64,000 nucleotides of DNA from Clostridia bacterium UC5.1-1D10 (GCA_001304995.1 BBZU01000014.1:1-64000); one strand, 5' to 3'; shown: positions 1-9,505, numbered from the stretch's first letter. Translations and numbers: made by a program. The notes: a model not told the origin generated them from the letters alone.

Positions 1-82
1 TCTGTTATATAGTCACCGATTTCAAATCCCTTGAAAAGTAAAACTGAAAAAAAGACAAAAAAAATTAAAAAATTTTTTACAA

Positions 83-113
83 TAAAAAACCCCGAAGGAT
101 AAACCCTTCGGGG
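83..113 (-). terminator. gdhA intrinsic terminator
   Basis: A perfect 9-bp stem (90-98 CCCCGAAGG with 105-113 CCTTCGGGG) with a 6-nt loop is followed, reading on the minus strand, by a T run at 84-89. It lies just past the gdhA stop codon. Positions 1-82 are AT-rich and show no gene. Confidence 0.85.
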
Positions 114-155
114 AATTGGTTTTTAAGCCATTGTGTATGATATATTCTGTTCGAA

Positions 156-1506
156 TTATACCAGACCCTGAGCCATCATAGCAGCTGCAACTTTCTTGAA
201 GCCTGCGATGTTAGCACCAGCTACCAGGTTGTAACCCAGACCAGCTGCTTCTGCTGCTTCAACGGACATTGCATGGATGTTTTTCATGATGCCAACCAGT
301 TTAGCGTCAACTTCAGCGCCGTCCCAGCTGTATCTCATGGAGTTCTGAGCCATTTCCAGAGCGGAAACTGCTACACCACCAGCGTTAACTGCTTTGGAAG
401 GAGCAACGATCATGCTGGGTTCAGCCATAGCTCTTGCCAGACCTGCGTTTGTTGTAGGCATGTTAGCAACTTCGATGTAGTATTTTGTGCCGTTAGCGAT
501 GATCTGTTCGATTTCAGCTACATCCAGTTCGTTCTGGTATGCAGCGGGCATGCAGATATCAACTTTCTGGCCCCAAGGTTTCTGTTTAGGGAAGAATTCA
601 ACGCCGAATTTGTCAGCATAGTCCTGAGCACGGTTTCTGCCGGAGTTTCTCATTTCCAGCATGTAGTTGAATTTTTCTTCTGTTGTGATACCATCGGGAT
701 CGTAGCAGTAGCCGTCAGGACCGGACAGTGTAACAACTTTACCACCCAGCTGAGCAACTTTCATTGCGATACCCCAAGCAACGTTACCGAAACCGGACAT
801 AGCAACTGTTTTGCCTTCGAATGTGTCGCCTTCATGTTTCAGAACTTCGTTTACATAGTATGTAGCGCCGTAGCCTGTTGCTTCAGGTCTGAACAGGGAA
901 CCGCCGTATTCCAGACCTTTACCAGTCAGGACACCATTTTCCCAGCAGCCTTTAATTCTCTTATACTGACCATACAGGAAGCCGATTTCTCTGCCGCCAA
1001 CACCGATGTCACCAGCGGGAACGTCAACGTCGGGACCAATGTGTCTGTACAGTTCTGTCATGAATGCCTGGCAGAATCTCATGATTTCCATATCGGATTT
1101 GCCTGTGGGATCGAAGTCGGAACCACCTTTGCCGCCGCCGATAGGCAGACCAGTCAGGGAGTTTTTGAAGATCTGTTCAAAGCCCAGGAATTTAACTACG
1201 CCAGAGTATACTGTGGGATGGAATCTCAGACCACCTTTGTAAGGACCGATAGCGGAGTTGAACTGTACTCTGAAACCACGGTTAACCTGTACTTTACCAG
1301 CATCGTCAACCCATGTTACTCTGAAAGAGATCTGTCTTTCAGGTTCAACCAGTCTTTCCAGCAGACCCATTTTTTCATATTCGGGATGCTGTTCTACTTC
1401 TTTTTTCGATAGAAGAGAATACTTCTTCTACTGTCTGGATGAATTCAGGTTCATGTGCGTCACGTTTTTTAACCTGTTCAATTACGCGTTCGATATAAGC
1501 GTTCAT
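156..1506 (-). CDS. gdhA: NADP-type glutamate dehydrogenase, hexameric (frameshifted)
   Basis: Interconverts 2-oxoglutarate plus ammonia and glutamate in the cytoplasm. The catalytic lysine region PIGGGKGGSDFDP and the Rossmann nucleotide loop GFGNVAWG are both present. The true start is the ATG at 1506, preceded by AGGAGG. From there the frame reads MNAYIERVIEQVKKRD and then shifts at 1401-1406, a run of six A on the coding strand where five would continue into EKMGLLERL. With that base removed the protein is 449 residues, the normal family length. The gene is probably transcribed alone, with its own leader and terminator. The indel is likely a sequencing error in a homopolymer. Confidence 0.95.
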
Positions 1507-1670
1507 AACTCAATGACCTCCTACATTTTGTCTTTTCTTTAACTGAGTTTTTGCGGAAAGTCCGCTTTTTTGTTTCTCAATAAGAAACAGTGAAGATGAA
1601 AAAGTCACTGCTTTCCAACGTTTTTAACAAACCCGGAAAGTATTTTGACTCTCTTACGTCTCTTATTATA
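1507..1670 (-). promoter_or_regulatory. gdhA promoter and long 5' leader
   Basis: On the minus strand an extended -10 (TGTGCTATAAT, hexamer at 1665-1670) lies about 160 nt upstream of the gdhA ATG, without a good -35. The leader can form small hairpins, such as GCGGA/TCCGC near 1551-1563 and CAGTGA/TCACTG near 1590-1612. No known riboswitch motif was recognised. The leader is unusually long for a metabolic gene. Confidence 0.5.
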
Positions 1671-1902
1671 GCACACTTTTTATGGATGTGTAGCATTTTT
1701 TTGAAGAATTGTCTTTATTTTTCCACAAAATTTCCAGTAAAAAATTATGCAAAAAAACGTTTTTCTCTTTTTTTTCGTCATCTTTGGAAATTCCGTAAAT
1801 TTTGGCATAGTTTTAACAATGATTTTTCTGATAAAATCAAACAATGTGCACAAAGCCTATTTTTCCTGTGGGAAAAGACCTATCCAGCCCTTCTCTTTTG
1901 CA
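1671..1902. other. AT-rich intergenic stretch, no gene seen
   Basis: Between the gdhA promoter and the mreB terminator the sequence is strongly AT-rich with long T runs. Short open frames here have no ribosome binding site and no recognisable product. Confidence 0.6.
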
Positions 1903-1941
1903 AAAAGAAAACAGACATATCTCGTCTGAAATATGTCTGTT
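1903..1941 (-). terminator. mreB intrinsic terminator
   Basis: An 11-bp stem AACAGACATAT (1910-1920) pairs with ATATGTCTGTT (1931-1941). It is followed on the minus strand by a T-rich tract. It sits directly after the mreB stop codon at 1948. Confidence 0.8.
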
Positions 1942-1947
1942 TTGGTA

Positions 1948-3005
1948 TCATTTCTTTTTAAATTTGTCCAGCAGACCGGAAAGAACGCCGGGACGTTCAT
2001 CATCAGGGCCGTTATCGGACATAAATTCAATATATCTGCCAGTACCGATGGCTACGCAGCTGACTGCATCCTCTGCCACCATGGCATGGATACCGGTTCT
2101 GCTCTGGATCAGTTTATCCAGACCATACAGCAGGCTGCCGCCGCCAGTCATAACAATACCTCTTTCATAAATATCCGCTGCCAATTCGGGAGGGGTTTTT
2201 TCCAATACACTGTGAACTGCTTCCGCAATGGCTTCCACAGATTCTTCCAGCGCTTCCAGCATTTCGTCGCTGGTTACGGTGATATTCTTGGGCAGACCGG
2301 TAATCAAGTTTCTGCCGCGAACATCCAGTGTCACTGGCATGGTTCTTTCAAAAGCGGTACCAATCTTGATCTTCAGTTCTTCCGCTGTCCGTTCCCCAAT
2401 AAGCACGTTATGTTTTTGCGCATGTAGCGAATGATGGCGTCATCAAAGTTATCCCCCGCAATCTTCAAGGAATAACTTACAACAGTGCCACCCAGGGAAA
2501 TAACCGCAATGTCTGTGGTACCGCCGCCAATGTCTACTACCATGCTGCCGCATGCTCTGGAAATATCAATACCGGAACCAATGGCTGCCGCAATGGGTTC
2601 TTCAATAATATGCACGCGTCTTGCGCCTGCCTGTCTGGTAGCGTCCTCAACGGCACGCTTTTCTACTTCTGTTACGCTGCTGGGTACACAAACCGCAATG
2701 GTGGGCTTCACAAAAGAACGTTTGCCCAATGCTTTTTCAATGAAATACTGCAGCATTTTTTCTGTTACATCATAATTGGAAATAACACCTTCGCGCAAAG
2801 GACGAATGGCAACGATATTGCCTGGCGTTCTGCCCAGCATACGTCTTGCCTCTTCACCCACCGCAAGAATGGAATTGCTGTCTTTGTCAATGGCTACCAC
2901 GGAAGGTTCCCGAATGACGATGCCCTGTCCCTTGATATAAACCAAAACCGTTGCCGTCCCCAGGTCGATCCCGATATTCTCGCCAAAACTCATAAAGTCT
3001 AACAT
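1948..3005 (-). CDS. mreB: MreB/Mbl rod-shape determining actin homologue (frameshifted)
   Basis: Bacterial actin that organises lateral-wall synthesis under the membrane. N-terminal phosphate loop GIDLGTATVLVYIKG, second phosphate/nucleotide loop DIGGGTTDIAVIS, and adenosine-site region MTGGGSLLYGLDKL are all visible. The frame breaks at 2413-2417, where five A appear on the coding strand; six would give RYMRKKHNVLIGERTAEELK, the family sequence. Restored length is 352 residues. The gene follows the S41 protease by 16 bp and may share its transcript. MreB and Mbl cannot be separated with certainty from sequence alone. Confidence 0.93.
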
Positions 3006-3021
3006 ATCGTTTCTCCTTCGT

Positions 3022-4294
3022 CTATCTGCTCATACTCTTCTTATCAGTATACCGAAAACAAAGCCTGTTGAAAAGCCGTTTTTCCGAAAAAATCTGTTTT
3101 TTTACAATATTATATGTTTTTTCCGACAAAACTTCCACAGCTTTTTGCAGCTGTGTATCTGCCTCTGCGGGAATGTTTGTCTGCTGCGCATATTCCTCTG
3201 GAAGTTCCACCTCATAATCCGGTGTAATCCCTACACCATGGATGGAGGTGCCGTTAGGTGTATAGTATTTCTGAATGGTCACATTCAATCCGGAACCATC
3301 TGGCAGTGTAAAGAGCCGCTGCACCAGACCTTTCCCAAAAGTAGTTGTGCCAATGAGCTGACCTCTGCCTGTATCCTGGATGGCACCTGCCAAAATTTCC
3401 GCTGCACTGGCGCTGTTTCCATTGACCAGTACCACCAAAGGCACATCATTGTAAACATCATCACAAAGAGTATCCTCTCTGTTTCCATCCTTATCCATGG
3501 TGTAAACCATAATGCCTTCCGGCAGCAGTTCCTCACCGATTTCATGAGCGGATTTCACCAGACCGCCGGTGTTGTTCCGCAGATCCAGCACCAGTTTTTC
3601 CATACCTTCCGCTTCCAGCACATCCAGAGCTTCCTTGAACTGACTGTATGTATTTTCCCGGAAGTTCGTGATAGCAATATACCCAATATTGTCATCCATC
3701 ATACGCCAGGAAACAGTTTTCACTTGAATATCCTGTCTAGTCACTGTTTTTTCCAGCACTTCACCTGTGCTTTCCCGGAAAATGGTCAATGTCACATCCG
3801 TGCCAGCTTCCCCTTTTACCAATGCGGAAACATCTGCTGCTGTCTTGCCAGTGATGCTCTCTCCATCCACTTCTGTGATTTTGTCCTCTGCCAGAATGCC
3901 TGCCGCTTCCGCAGGGCCTCCCGGTGTCACACTGCTGACAACGATGTATCCATCATCGCCGGCATAAATCTCTACACCAATGCCAACAAAATGTCCGCTG
4001 TTCTTTTCCATCTGTTCCGCCAGACTGTCTGCGGAAAGGTAATATGTGTAAGGATCGCCCACACCGGCTGCCAGACCTGTATACATCAGTTCTTCCGCCA
4101 GTTCTTTGTCATAATCCTCTACATAATAAGTATCCAGCGTTTTTTTCGATCTGGCGTATTTTTGCCATGGTGCTCATACCAAAGGGCAGCGCAATATTCA
4201 TCTGCGCCAAAAACTGTCCTCCAAAATAAACCACTGCCATCAAAACCAGAGCAGCCCCGAAGCCCTTCCAAAAATCTTTTTTCTGCAATGTCAT
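3022..4294 (-). CDS. S41-family C-terminal processing peptidase with PDZ domain (frameshifted)
   Basis: CtpA/CtpB-like serine protease acting outside the membrane. It has an N-terminal membrane anchor (about residues 10-30), a PDZ domain (GIGVEIYAGDDG onward), and a tail-specific protease domain with catalytic serine in GNSASAAEI and lysine in TFGKGLVQ. The frame breaks at 4140-4146, seven A on the coding strand where six continue as IEKTLDTYYVEDYDKEL. Restored length is 423 residues. The Lys/Arg-rich C-terminus after VLSEK may hide a second indel in the A run at 3117-3122: one extra base there would end the protein at SEKNI. It lies between ftsX and mreB, a context seen for CtpB-like proteases beside ftsEX. 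Confidence 0.9.
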
Positions 4295-4357
4295 CGCCTC
4301 GCTGTTTTATCTTCTTTTATCCTTATGTAGTACCTTCCGGAAATATCATCCCAAAAA

Positions 4358-4406
4358 ATACAAAACCCTGTGGACGAATGGCACACGCACATTTTCGACC
4401 ACAGGG
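4358..4406 (-). terminator. ftsEX terminator
   Basis: Stem CCCTGTGG (4366-4373) pairs with CCACAGGG (4399-4406) across a 25-nt loop, followed on the minus strand by a T-rich tract. It follows the restored ftsX stop at 4421. Confidence 0.7.
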
Positions 4407-4420
4407 ATTTTTTGTTTTGG

Positions 4421-5322
4421 TTATACCTGCAAATGCTTACGGATGGAAGTCACACTGCCTACCACACCCAGCAAAATGCCAAAAATCAACGCCGCAGGCA
4501 GGATGAATGAAAATACATCGCCAACCACACGGAAACGAACGAAGTTTCTACAAACGGAATATGGTTGTAGAACAGACTTACGGTTTTGCCGTACATGGGC
4601 ATCCCCACCAGCATAGGCAAAACTGCGCCGATCAGACCAATGATAATCCCTTCGATGATGAACGGCCAGCGAATGAACCAGTCTGTCGCGCCAACATATT
4701 TCATAATGTTGATTTCCACACGACGGTTCATAACGGAGATACGAATGGTGTTGATGATAATCATGACGGAAATCACACCCAGCACCAGCATTACCAGAAT
4801 ACCAGCCACCTGGAATACATTGCTGACGCTCATGAGCATTTCAGACAGGGACTGTCCGTATTCCACTTTATCAACGCCTTCGATTTTCTGCAGTTCAGCC
4901 AATACGGCATCCTGAGATTCGATCTGATCCAGTTCCACCTGGAAAGAGTGAGACAGAGGGTTGTTTGTATCATCCAGACCGATGAAAATATCTTCATCCG
5001 CCCCCCACTGATCTTTCAGCTGATCCAGCGCATCTGCTGGAGAAATATAGGTCACATTCGTCACATGATCCAGTCCGGAAATGGTCGTTTTCATATTTTC
5101 GATGTCCTCACTGGTCAGGTTACCCTTCAGAAATACGGAGATCCCAATGGAATCTTCCATCTGATCCAGCATATACTGCAGATTGCTTACCACACAGTAG
5201 GAAAAGGACATGATGGAAATACAGGCCGCTACCGCAATGATAGAAGCCACGGTCATCAGCAGATTCTTTTTCAGCCCGCTGAAACCTTCTTTCAAAAAAT
5301 ATCGGATTGTACTAGGCCTCAT
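4421..5322 (-). CDS. ftsX: Cell division protein FtsX (frameshifted near C-terminus)
   Basis: Membrane partner of FtsE that signals to peptidoglycan hydrolases. Starts MRPSTIRYFLKEGFSG, matching the family N-terminus, at the ATG at 5322 that overlaps the ftsE stop by 11 nt. It has one N-terminal transmembrane helix, an extracellular domain, then three C-terminal helices. The frame shifts at 4533-4535 (a lost T in TTT on the coding strand). Adding it gives a fourth helix, FSFILPAALIFGILLG, and the end SIRKHLQV at 4421, 300 residues in all. Without it the last helix is missing. Confidence 0.92.
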
Positions 5323-5998
5323 CGTCATACCCACCTTTTTCAATGTCTCTGATAATATGTCCGCGTTTCAAAGTAACCACGCGTTTCTGCATGGCATCTA
5401 CGATATCCTTCGCATGTGTTGCCATAACGATGGTAGTGCCGCGTTTGTTGATGTCGTCCAACAGCTGCATAATGCCCCATGCTGTTTCCGGGTCAAGGTT
5501 CCCCGTAGGTTCGTCACAGATCAGAATGGGCGGATTGTTTACGATGGCTCTTGCCAGAGCTGTTCTCTGCTGTTCCCCACCGGAAAGCTGGTTGGGATAG
5601 CTTCTGCCCTTCTGTCCCAGACCTACCAGCGCCAGTACCGCAGGCACGTTTCTGCGGATGATGCGGCTGGGTGCCTCAATAACTCGCATAGCAAATGCTA
5701 CATTTTCATAAACAGTCTTGTTAGGCAGCAGACGGAAATCCTGGAATACTACCCCCAGATTACGGCGCAGATAAGGAATCTGCCGTCTGGAAAGCTCATT
5801 GGTTTTTACCCGGTTGATGATGATTTCCCCGGAAGTGGGGTCAAGCTCTTTCAAGAGCAGCTTAATTAAAGTAGATTTACCGGAACCACTGGAGCCTACG
5901 ATAAATACAAAATCGCCTTTTTTGATATGTAAATTCAGTCCCTCAACGCCTTTTGAGCCATTGGGGTATACTTTTGTTACATCGTTAAGTCGAATCAA
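5312..5998 (-). CDS. ftsE: Cell division ATP-binding protein FtsE
   Basis: ABC ATPase of the FtsEX complex at the division or elongation site. Walker A GSSGSGKST, Q-loop VVFQDFRLL, signature LSGGEQQR and Walker B LICDEPTGNLDP are intact. The start is taken as the TTG at 5998 with AAAGGGAG seven bases upstream, giving 228 residues (IRLNDVTKVYPNGSKG). A longer in-frame extension to 6064 lacks a ribosome site. It is translationally coupled to ftsX and has its own promoter about 75 bp upstream. Confidence 0.95.
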   Translation of the reverse strand: MIRLNDVTKVYPNGSKGVEGLNLHIKKGDFVFIVGSSGSGKSTLIKLLLKELDPTSGEIIINRVKTNELSRRQIPYLRRNLGVVFQDFRLLPNKTVYENVAFAMRVIEAPSRIIRRNVPAVLALVGLGQKGRSYPNQLSGGEQQRTALARAIVNNPPILICDEPTGNLDPETAWGIMQLLDDINKRGTTIVMATHAKDIVDAMQKRVVTLKRGHIIRDIEKGGYDDEA

Positions 5999-6074
5999 AA
6001 CGTATCTCCCTTTCTTTACAAAATTTGACGGAAAAACAGCCAAATCTCTCTTTTTCCGTCCCAAACACCATAAA

Positions 6075-6103
6075 ATTATAGCATAAAACAGGTACCCTCA
6101 CAA
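6075..6103 (-). promoter_or_regulatory. ftsEX promoter
   Basis: On the minus strand -35 TTGTGA (6098-6103), a 17-bp spacer, and extended -10 TGCTATAAT (hexamer 6075-6080). About 75 bp upstream of the ftsE start. Confidence 0.7.
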
Positions 6104-6156
6104 GGGCAAAACCTTTGGCAAATATGAATTTTCCGTTAATTTCAGCGGTTTTTACC

Positions 6157-6247
6157 AAAAAAGCGCAAAAAGACCGCCTTCCGTTTTCCCCGAAAGACGG
6201 TCACCCATTTGCCCCTGTTTAAAGTTGTAAAAGGCACATTTTGTGCT
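6157..6247 (-). ncRNA. candidate small RNA with strong terminator
   Basis: A short unit bounded by a promoter (6254-6282) and an intrinsic terminator: a fully paired 12-bp stem 6172-6183 with 6191-6202 (one U-G and one U-G wobble included), loop of 7, then T runs on the minus strand to 6157. The upstream regulator gene already has its own terminator at 6273-6294 and ftsE has its own promoter downstream, so this roughly 85-nt transcript would stand alone. There is no open frame with a ribosome site in it. The family is unknown; it could instead be a second terminator for read-through. Confidence 0.4.
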
Positions 6248-6253
6248 GTTTCG

Positions 6254-6282
6254 ATTATAGCACAGAAAAAGAGGGGGAACAA
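6254..6282 (-). promoter_or_regulatory. promoter of candidate small RNA
   Basis: On the minus strand -35 TTGTTC (6277-6282), 17-bp spacer, extended -10 TGTGCTATAAT (hexamer 6254-6259). The -35 lies within the preceding terminator hairpin. The 11-base extended -10 is identical to that of gdhA. Confidence 0.5.
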
Positions 6283-6294
6283 CCCGATTCCCCC
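6273..6294 (-). terminator. terminator of CdaR-type regulator gene
   Basis: Stem GGGGGAA (6273-6279) with TTCCCCC (6288-6294), 8-nt loop, followed on the minus strand by TCTTTTTC. Confidence 0.65.
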
Positions 6295-6360
6295 TTCAGA
6301 TTCTTAAGAATCCATGAATGTTTTCCATAAAAAATCTCCCACCATTGATTGGCAAGATTT

Positions 6361-6472
6361 AGGGGCATCTTCATAAGAAAACAAAGAAAGCTGAAATCCT
6401 TATTGTACAGAGGATTCCAGCTTTCTAATTTTATAAGATTTTATAATGTTTTCTTAAGGCGAAGTTGCTTTT
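6361..6472 (+). repeat. palindromic intergenic element, copy A (internally deleted)
   Basis: Begins GGGGCATCTTCATAAGAAAA, continues with the core hairpin AAGCTGAAATCCT / AGGATTCCAGCTT, then jumps from TGTTTTCTTA directly to the 3' end GCGAAGTTGCTTTT. Compared with the 186-bp copies it lacks exactly the part between the two internal TGTTTTCTTA repeats. It lies downstream of the regulator gene, in a tandem rather than convergent gap. Confidence 0.75.
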
Positions 6473-6484
6473 AAAAGTCTTCTC

Positions 6485-7576
6485 TTAATAAGCCATTTTA
6501 TCCATGTACATCATGTACTTGCTTACCATCAGTGTGATCTTGAAGATGATGGCATCATCAAAGTTTCTCAGATCCAGACCTGTCATTTTCTGCAGTTTAT
6601 CCAGACGATATACCAGTGTATTTCTGTGGATATACAGCTGACGGCTAGTTTCGGATACGTTCAGGTTGTTTTCGAAGAATTTGTTGACTGTTGCCAGTGT
6701 TTCATCGTCGAAATCGTCCATGGTCAAACCGTGCAGCACTTCTTTGATGAACATTCTGCAAAGAGGCAGAGGCAGCTGATAAATCAGACGGCCGATACCC
6801 AGTTTTTCATAGTTGACGATATATTTGTCTGTTTCAAAGATTTTGCCAACTTCCAGAGCCATTTTTGCTTCTTTGTAAGAACGGGATACGTCTTTCAGAT
6901 CGCCTACAACAGTACCGCTGGAAATGTAAACTTTGCTGTTTGTTTCTGTGTTCAGTGTTTCTTCGATAACTTTTGCAATGCGGTCGATTTCGTCTGTTGC
7001 TTCTTTGTCACGGAGTTCTTTTACCAGAATGATGCTGTGTTCATCCACTGCTGTCACAAAGTCTTTTGTTTTCGCAGGGAAAATGCCTCTGACGATTTCC
7101 ACAACATTCATTTCTTTGTCGATGTTTGTTTCGATCAGATATACGATTCTGCTTACATTGTTTTCAATGTGCAGTTTTTTCGCGCGGCCGTAAATATCTA
7201 CCAACAGCAGGTTATCCAGCAGCAGGTTTTTGATAAAGTTGTCTTTGTCGTATCTTTCTTTATAAGCCACCAGCAGACTCTGAATCTGGAAGGCAGCAAT
7301 CTTACCGATACGGTAGCCTTCTTCGTCTTCGCCTTTTACCTGTACCACATATTCGGGTACACCGTTATCATAAATCTTGAAATACTGATAACCCAGAATC
7401 AACTGACTTTCAGCCTGAGAGCCCACAAAATTTTCCACCGCATCAATCTGGCGTCCAATCATGTTTTCTTCCGTGGTAGCAATGACCTTGCCTTCCTTTT
7501 CCACGACGCTCAATTCTTTTCTCGTAATGTTTTTCAGTCCATCAATGGTACTCTGTAAAATCTGATTGGAAATCAT
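6485..7576 (-). CDS. CdaR/PucR-family transcriptional regulator
   Basis: 363 residues. The N-terminal part (to about 110) resembles the sugar-diacid recognition domain of CdaR. The C-terminal PucR-type helix-turn-helix is clear: FFENNLNVSETSRQLYIHRN followed by TLVYRLDKLQKMTGLDLRN. Start ATG with AGGTGA six bases upstream. The target genes are not evident; no sugar-diacid enzymes are adjacent, though the glycerate kinase at 26.3 kb would fit such a regulon (inference only). A 15-bp palindrome sits 58 bp upstream and may be an autoregulatory site. Confidence 0.85.
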   Translation of the reverse strand: MISNQILQSTIDGLKNITRKELSVVEKEGKVIATTEENMIGRQIDAVENFVGSQAESQLILGYQYFKIYDNGVPEYVVQVKGEDEEGYRIGKIAAFQIQSLLVAYKERYDKDNFIKNLLLDNLLLVDIYGRAKKLHIENNVSRIVYLIETNIDKEMNVVEIVRGIFPAKTKDFVTAVDEHSIILVKELRDKEATDEIDRIAKVIEETLNTETNSKVYISSGTVVGDLKDVSRSYKEAKMALEVGKIFETDKYIVNYEKLGIGRLIYQLPLPLCRMFIKEVLHGLTMDDFDDETLATVNKFFENNLNVSETSRQLYIHRNTLVYRLDKLQKMTGLDLRNFDDAIIFKITLMVSKYMMYMDKMAY

Positions 7577-7633
7577 GCGCTATCACCTCAAATGAATTAT
7601 TTTTTTCTCCTATGTGTTGCCTGCCTTTGAACA

Positions 7634-7648
7634 GACAGGATTCCTGTC
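7634..7648. promoter_or_regulatory. perfect palindrome upstream of CdaR-type regulator
   Basis: GACAGGATTCCTGTC, two 7-bp arms around one central base, in the leader region of the regulator gene. It is operator-like in size and symmetry, but could equally be an RNA hairpin. The rest of 7577-7830 is AT-rich with no gene. Confidence 0.35.
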
Positions 7649-7830
7649 AAAAGTGCCGAAAAACAGTATCGCCCTGTGTTATTCAAATAGCCTAAATACA
7701 TTTTATAACAAAATGCTGAAAAAAGAAAGAGAATTTGCAAAAAAACATACAAATTCTCTTTCAACCTTATTTTTTCATAAAAAACACAGTCCTTTTTTAT
7801 CTAAACTGTCTTGATTTTTGTCCACGGAAT

Positions 7831-7861
7831 GCCCAAAAGCCTTTTTTCCGGCTTTTTGGGC
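7831..7861 (+). terminator. strong hairpin downstream of yitT
   Basis: GCCCAAAAGCC (7831-7841) pairs with GGCTTTTTGGGC (7850-7861). The T-rich tract lies on the plus side although the adjacent gene ends from the minus side, so its role as the yitT terminator is uncertain. Confidence 0.4.
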
Positions 7862-7871
7862 TTCGTCTTTT

Positions 7872-8729
7872 TTACTTATGAAATTCCGTATCCCCCAAAA
7901 CATCCCGCATATCTGACAAGAGAAAGTATGCCTTTCTGTCAATATTCATGATAAGACTTTTGACCAGAGAAAGGTCTTTTTGCGAAAAAACACAATAGAG
8001 CACATTTTGTCCTTTTTCCGGACAATTTTCCATATCCAAAAGTGACATAACACCTCTGCCCCGCAGTGTGGACAGCCCTTCCGCCATTGCCTTTCCTTCT
8101 TCCGTCACAATGACTGCCGCCCTTACAGCACTGCCGCCTTCTGCTACGCGATCCATAACCTTCTCCATAATGCCCACTGCAAGAATGGCGTAGAGGGTAT
8201 GGGTAGGGCCAAAAGTCACCAATCCCAACAAGATGATGGAGCCATCCAGAAAAAGCACCAGCCTTGCCACGGAAACATGATGAAAAAAGCTGTCATGGAG
8301 CAACGCCGCCGCCAAGTCCACGCCACCTGTGGTAGCACCGCCCCGAAGCACTAATCCCAACCCCGCTCCCATGAGCACACCGCCATACGCAGCCGCTGTC
8401 AGCAAATCCCCGTGATACATGGGAAATTTTGACGCAATATAAAGCATCACAGAAAACAAAAGGGAAGTCAGTATGGTCTTTCCCAAAAACTGCCTTCCCT
8501 GTGCGTACCACGCCAAAAGAAACAGCGGCACATTCAGGGCTGTATTCACCAGCCACAGGGGAATAGCAGGGCCGCCCAGCCTGCGGGACACATCATCCAG
8601 AATCATCCCCAGACCAGAAATCCCCCCTGCCACCAATTCCATAGGTTCCAGAAAATTCTGAACACCTACGGCCAGCAGTGCCGTTCCTGCCAAAAGCATA
8701 CCATATGCCGCATATTTCTTTTTTTCCAT
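7872..8729 (-). CDS. YitT family membrane protein
   Basis: 285 residues with five to six hydrophobic helices in the first 200 residues, including the family segments VAGGISGLGMIL and RGGATTGGVDL, followed by a soluble C-terminal DUF2179-type domain (AAVIVTEEGKAMAEGL to DMRDVLGD). Function of the family is not established; some members are linked to export or sporulation. It is the last gene of the minus-strand envelope block, 27 bp after the WecG-type gene. Confidence 0.88.
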   Translation of the reverse strand: MEKKKYAAYGMLLAGTALLAVGVQNFLEPMELVAGGISGLGMILDDVSRRLGGPAIPLWLVNTALNVPLFLLAWYAQGRQFLGKTILTSLLFSVMLYIASKFPMYHGDLLTAAAYGGVLMGAGLGLVLRGGATTGGVDLAAALLHDSFFHHVSVARLVLFLDGSIILLGLVTFGPTHTLYAILAVGIMEKVMDRVAEGGSAVRAAVIVTEEGKAMAEGLSTLRGRGVMSLLDMENCPEKGQNVLYCVFSQKDLSLVKSLIMNIDRKAYFLLSDMRDVLGDTEFHK

Positions 8730-8756
8730 ATTCTGTTCGCCGCCTTTTTCCCGAGA

Positions 8757-9488
8757 TTATCTCTTTTTCTGTTTTCTCAGGACTGTCAGCGCAAATTTCG
8801 GCAGACGCATCATACGCCGCCATCTGGTGGGCTGTGTGATGAGGCGGTAGAACCATTCCAGACCCAATTTCCGGAACAGCTTCGGTGCCCGTTTCACATT
8901 GCCTGCCATAACGTCGAAACTGCCGCCAACGCCAATGGCAACCTTAGCACCCACTTCTTCCAAATGTTCGTAAATCCATTTTTCCTGTTTGGGTGCGCCC
9001 AGTCCTACCAATAGTATGGACGGAGAAAGACGTTTTATGTCTGCAATGATTTTCTTTTCTTCTTCCGCATCAAAATAACCATTATGTCCGCCGACAATCT
9101 TCAGACCGGGATATACTTTTTTCATCTGTCTTGCGGCATTGGAAACCACGCCCGGCGCGCCGCCGAAAAAGTATACGGTTTCATTCTTTCCTGCAATGCG
9201 GCTGAAAATATTCTGTGTCAGGTCATAGCCTGCCACTCTTTCTGTCAGCAGAATTTCGCTGTAACGGCTTGCCCATACAACACCGATACCGTCAGGCACT
9301 ACCAAATCCGCCTCCCGCAGGATCTTCATCAGCTCTTTGTCCTGCTGCGCCTCCATAACGATTTCCGGGTTGGGTGTGCAGATATAATGCTGCTTGCCGT
9401 CTGCCAAAAATCCCATAACCTTTTCCACAGCCTCTGCCATGGTCAAAGCGTCAAAAGGCACATCCAAAATCTGTGTCATTTTTCTCAT
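8757..9488 (-). CDS. WecG/TagA/CpsF family glycosyltransferase
   Basis: 243 residues, GT26 family: transfers N-acetylmannosamine-type sugar to a lipid-linked GlcNAc in wall-polymer synthesis. Family blocks in order: TPNPEIVMEAQ, DLVVPDGIGVVWASR, ERVAGYDL, FFGGAPGVV, GLGAPKQEKWI and GVGGSFDVMAGNVKRAP, with a basic C-terminal tail thought to bind membrane. It lies 17 bp after the GT4-CsaB fusion. With CsaB and the flippase this points to a secondary wall polymer made on a lipid carrier. Confidence 0.92.
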   Translation of the reverse strand: MRKMTQILDVPFDALTMAEAVEKVMGFLADGKQHYICTPNPEIVMEAQQDKELMKILREADLVVPDGIGVVWASRYSEILLTERVAGYDLTQNIFSRIAGKNETVYFFGGAPGVVSNAARQMKKVYPGLKIVGGHNGYFDAEEEKKIIADIKRLSPSILLVGLGAPKQEKWIYEHLEEVGAKVAIGVGGSFDVMAGNVKRAPKLFRKLGLEWFYRLITQPTRWRRMMRLPKFALTVLRKQKKR

Positions 9489-9505
9489 AACTGCCCTTGT
9501 CCCCC

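Noticed and set aside
2413-2417. programmed frameshift in mreB (and the other A-run breaks)
   Set aside because: There is no common slippery heptamer with a downstream pseudoknot, and both insertions and deletions occur in many unrelated genes, which fits error better.
6172-6202. cyclic-di-GMP riboswitch in the region upstream of ftsE
   Set aside because: A short AGGGGCAAA-like string recalls the motif, but the two-helix architecture and conserved 3' strand are missing.
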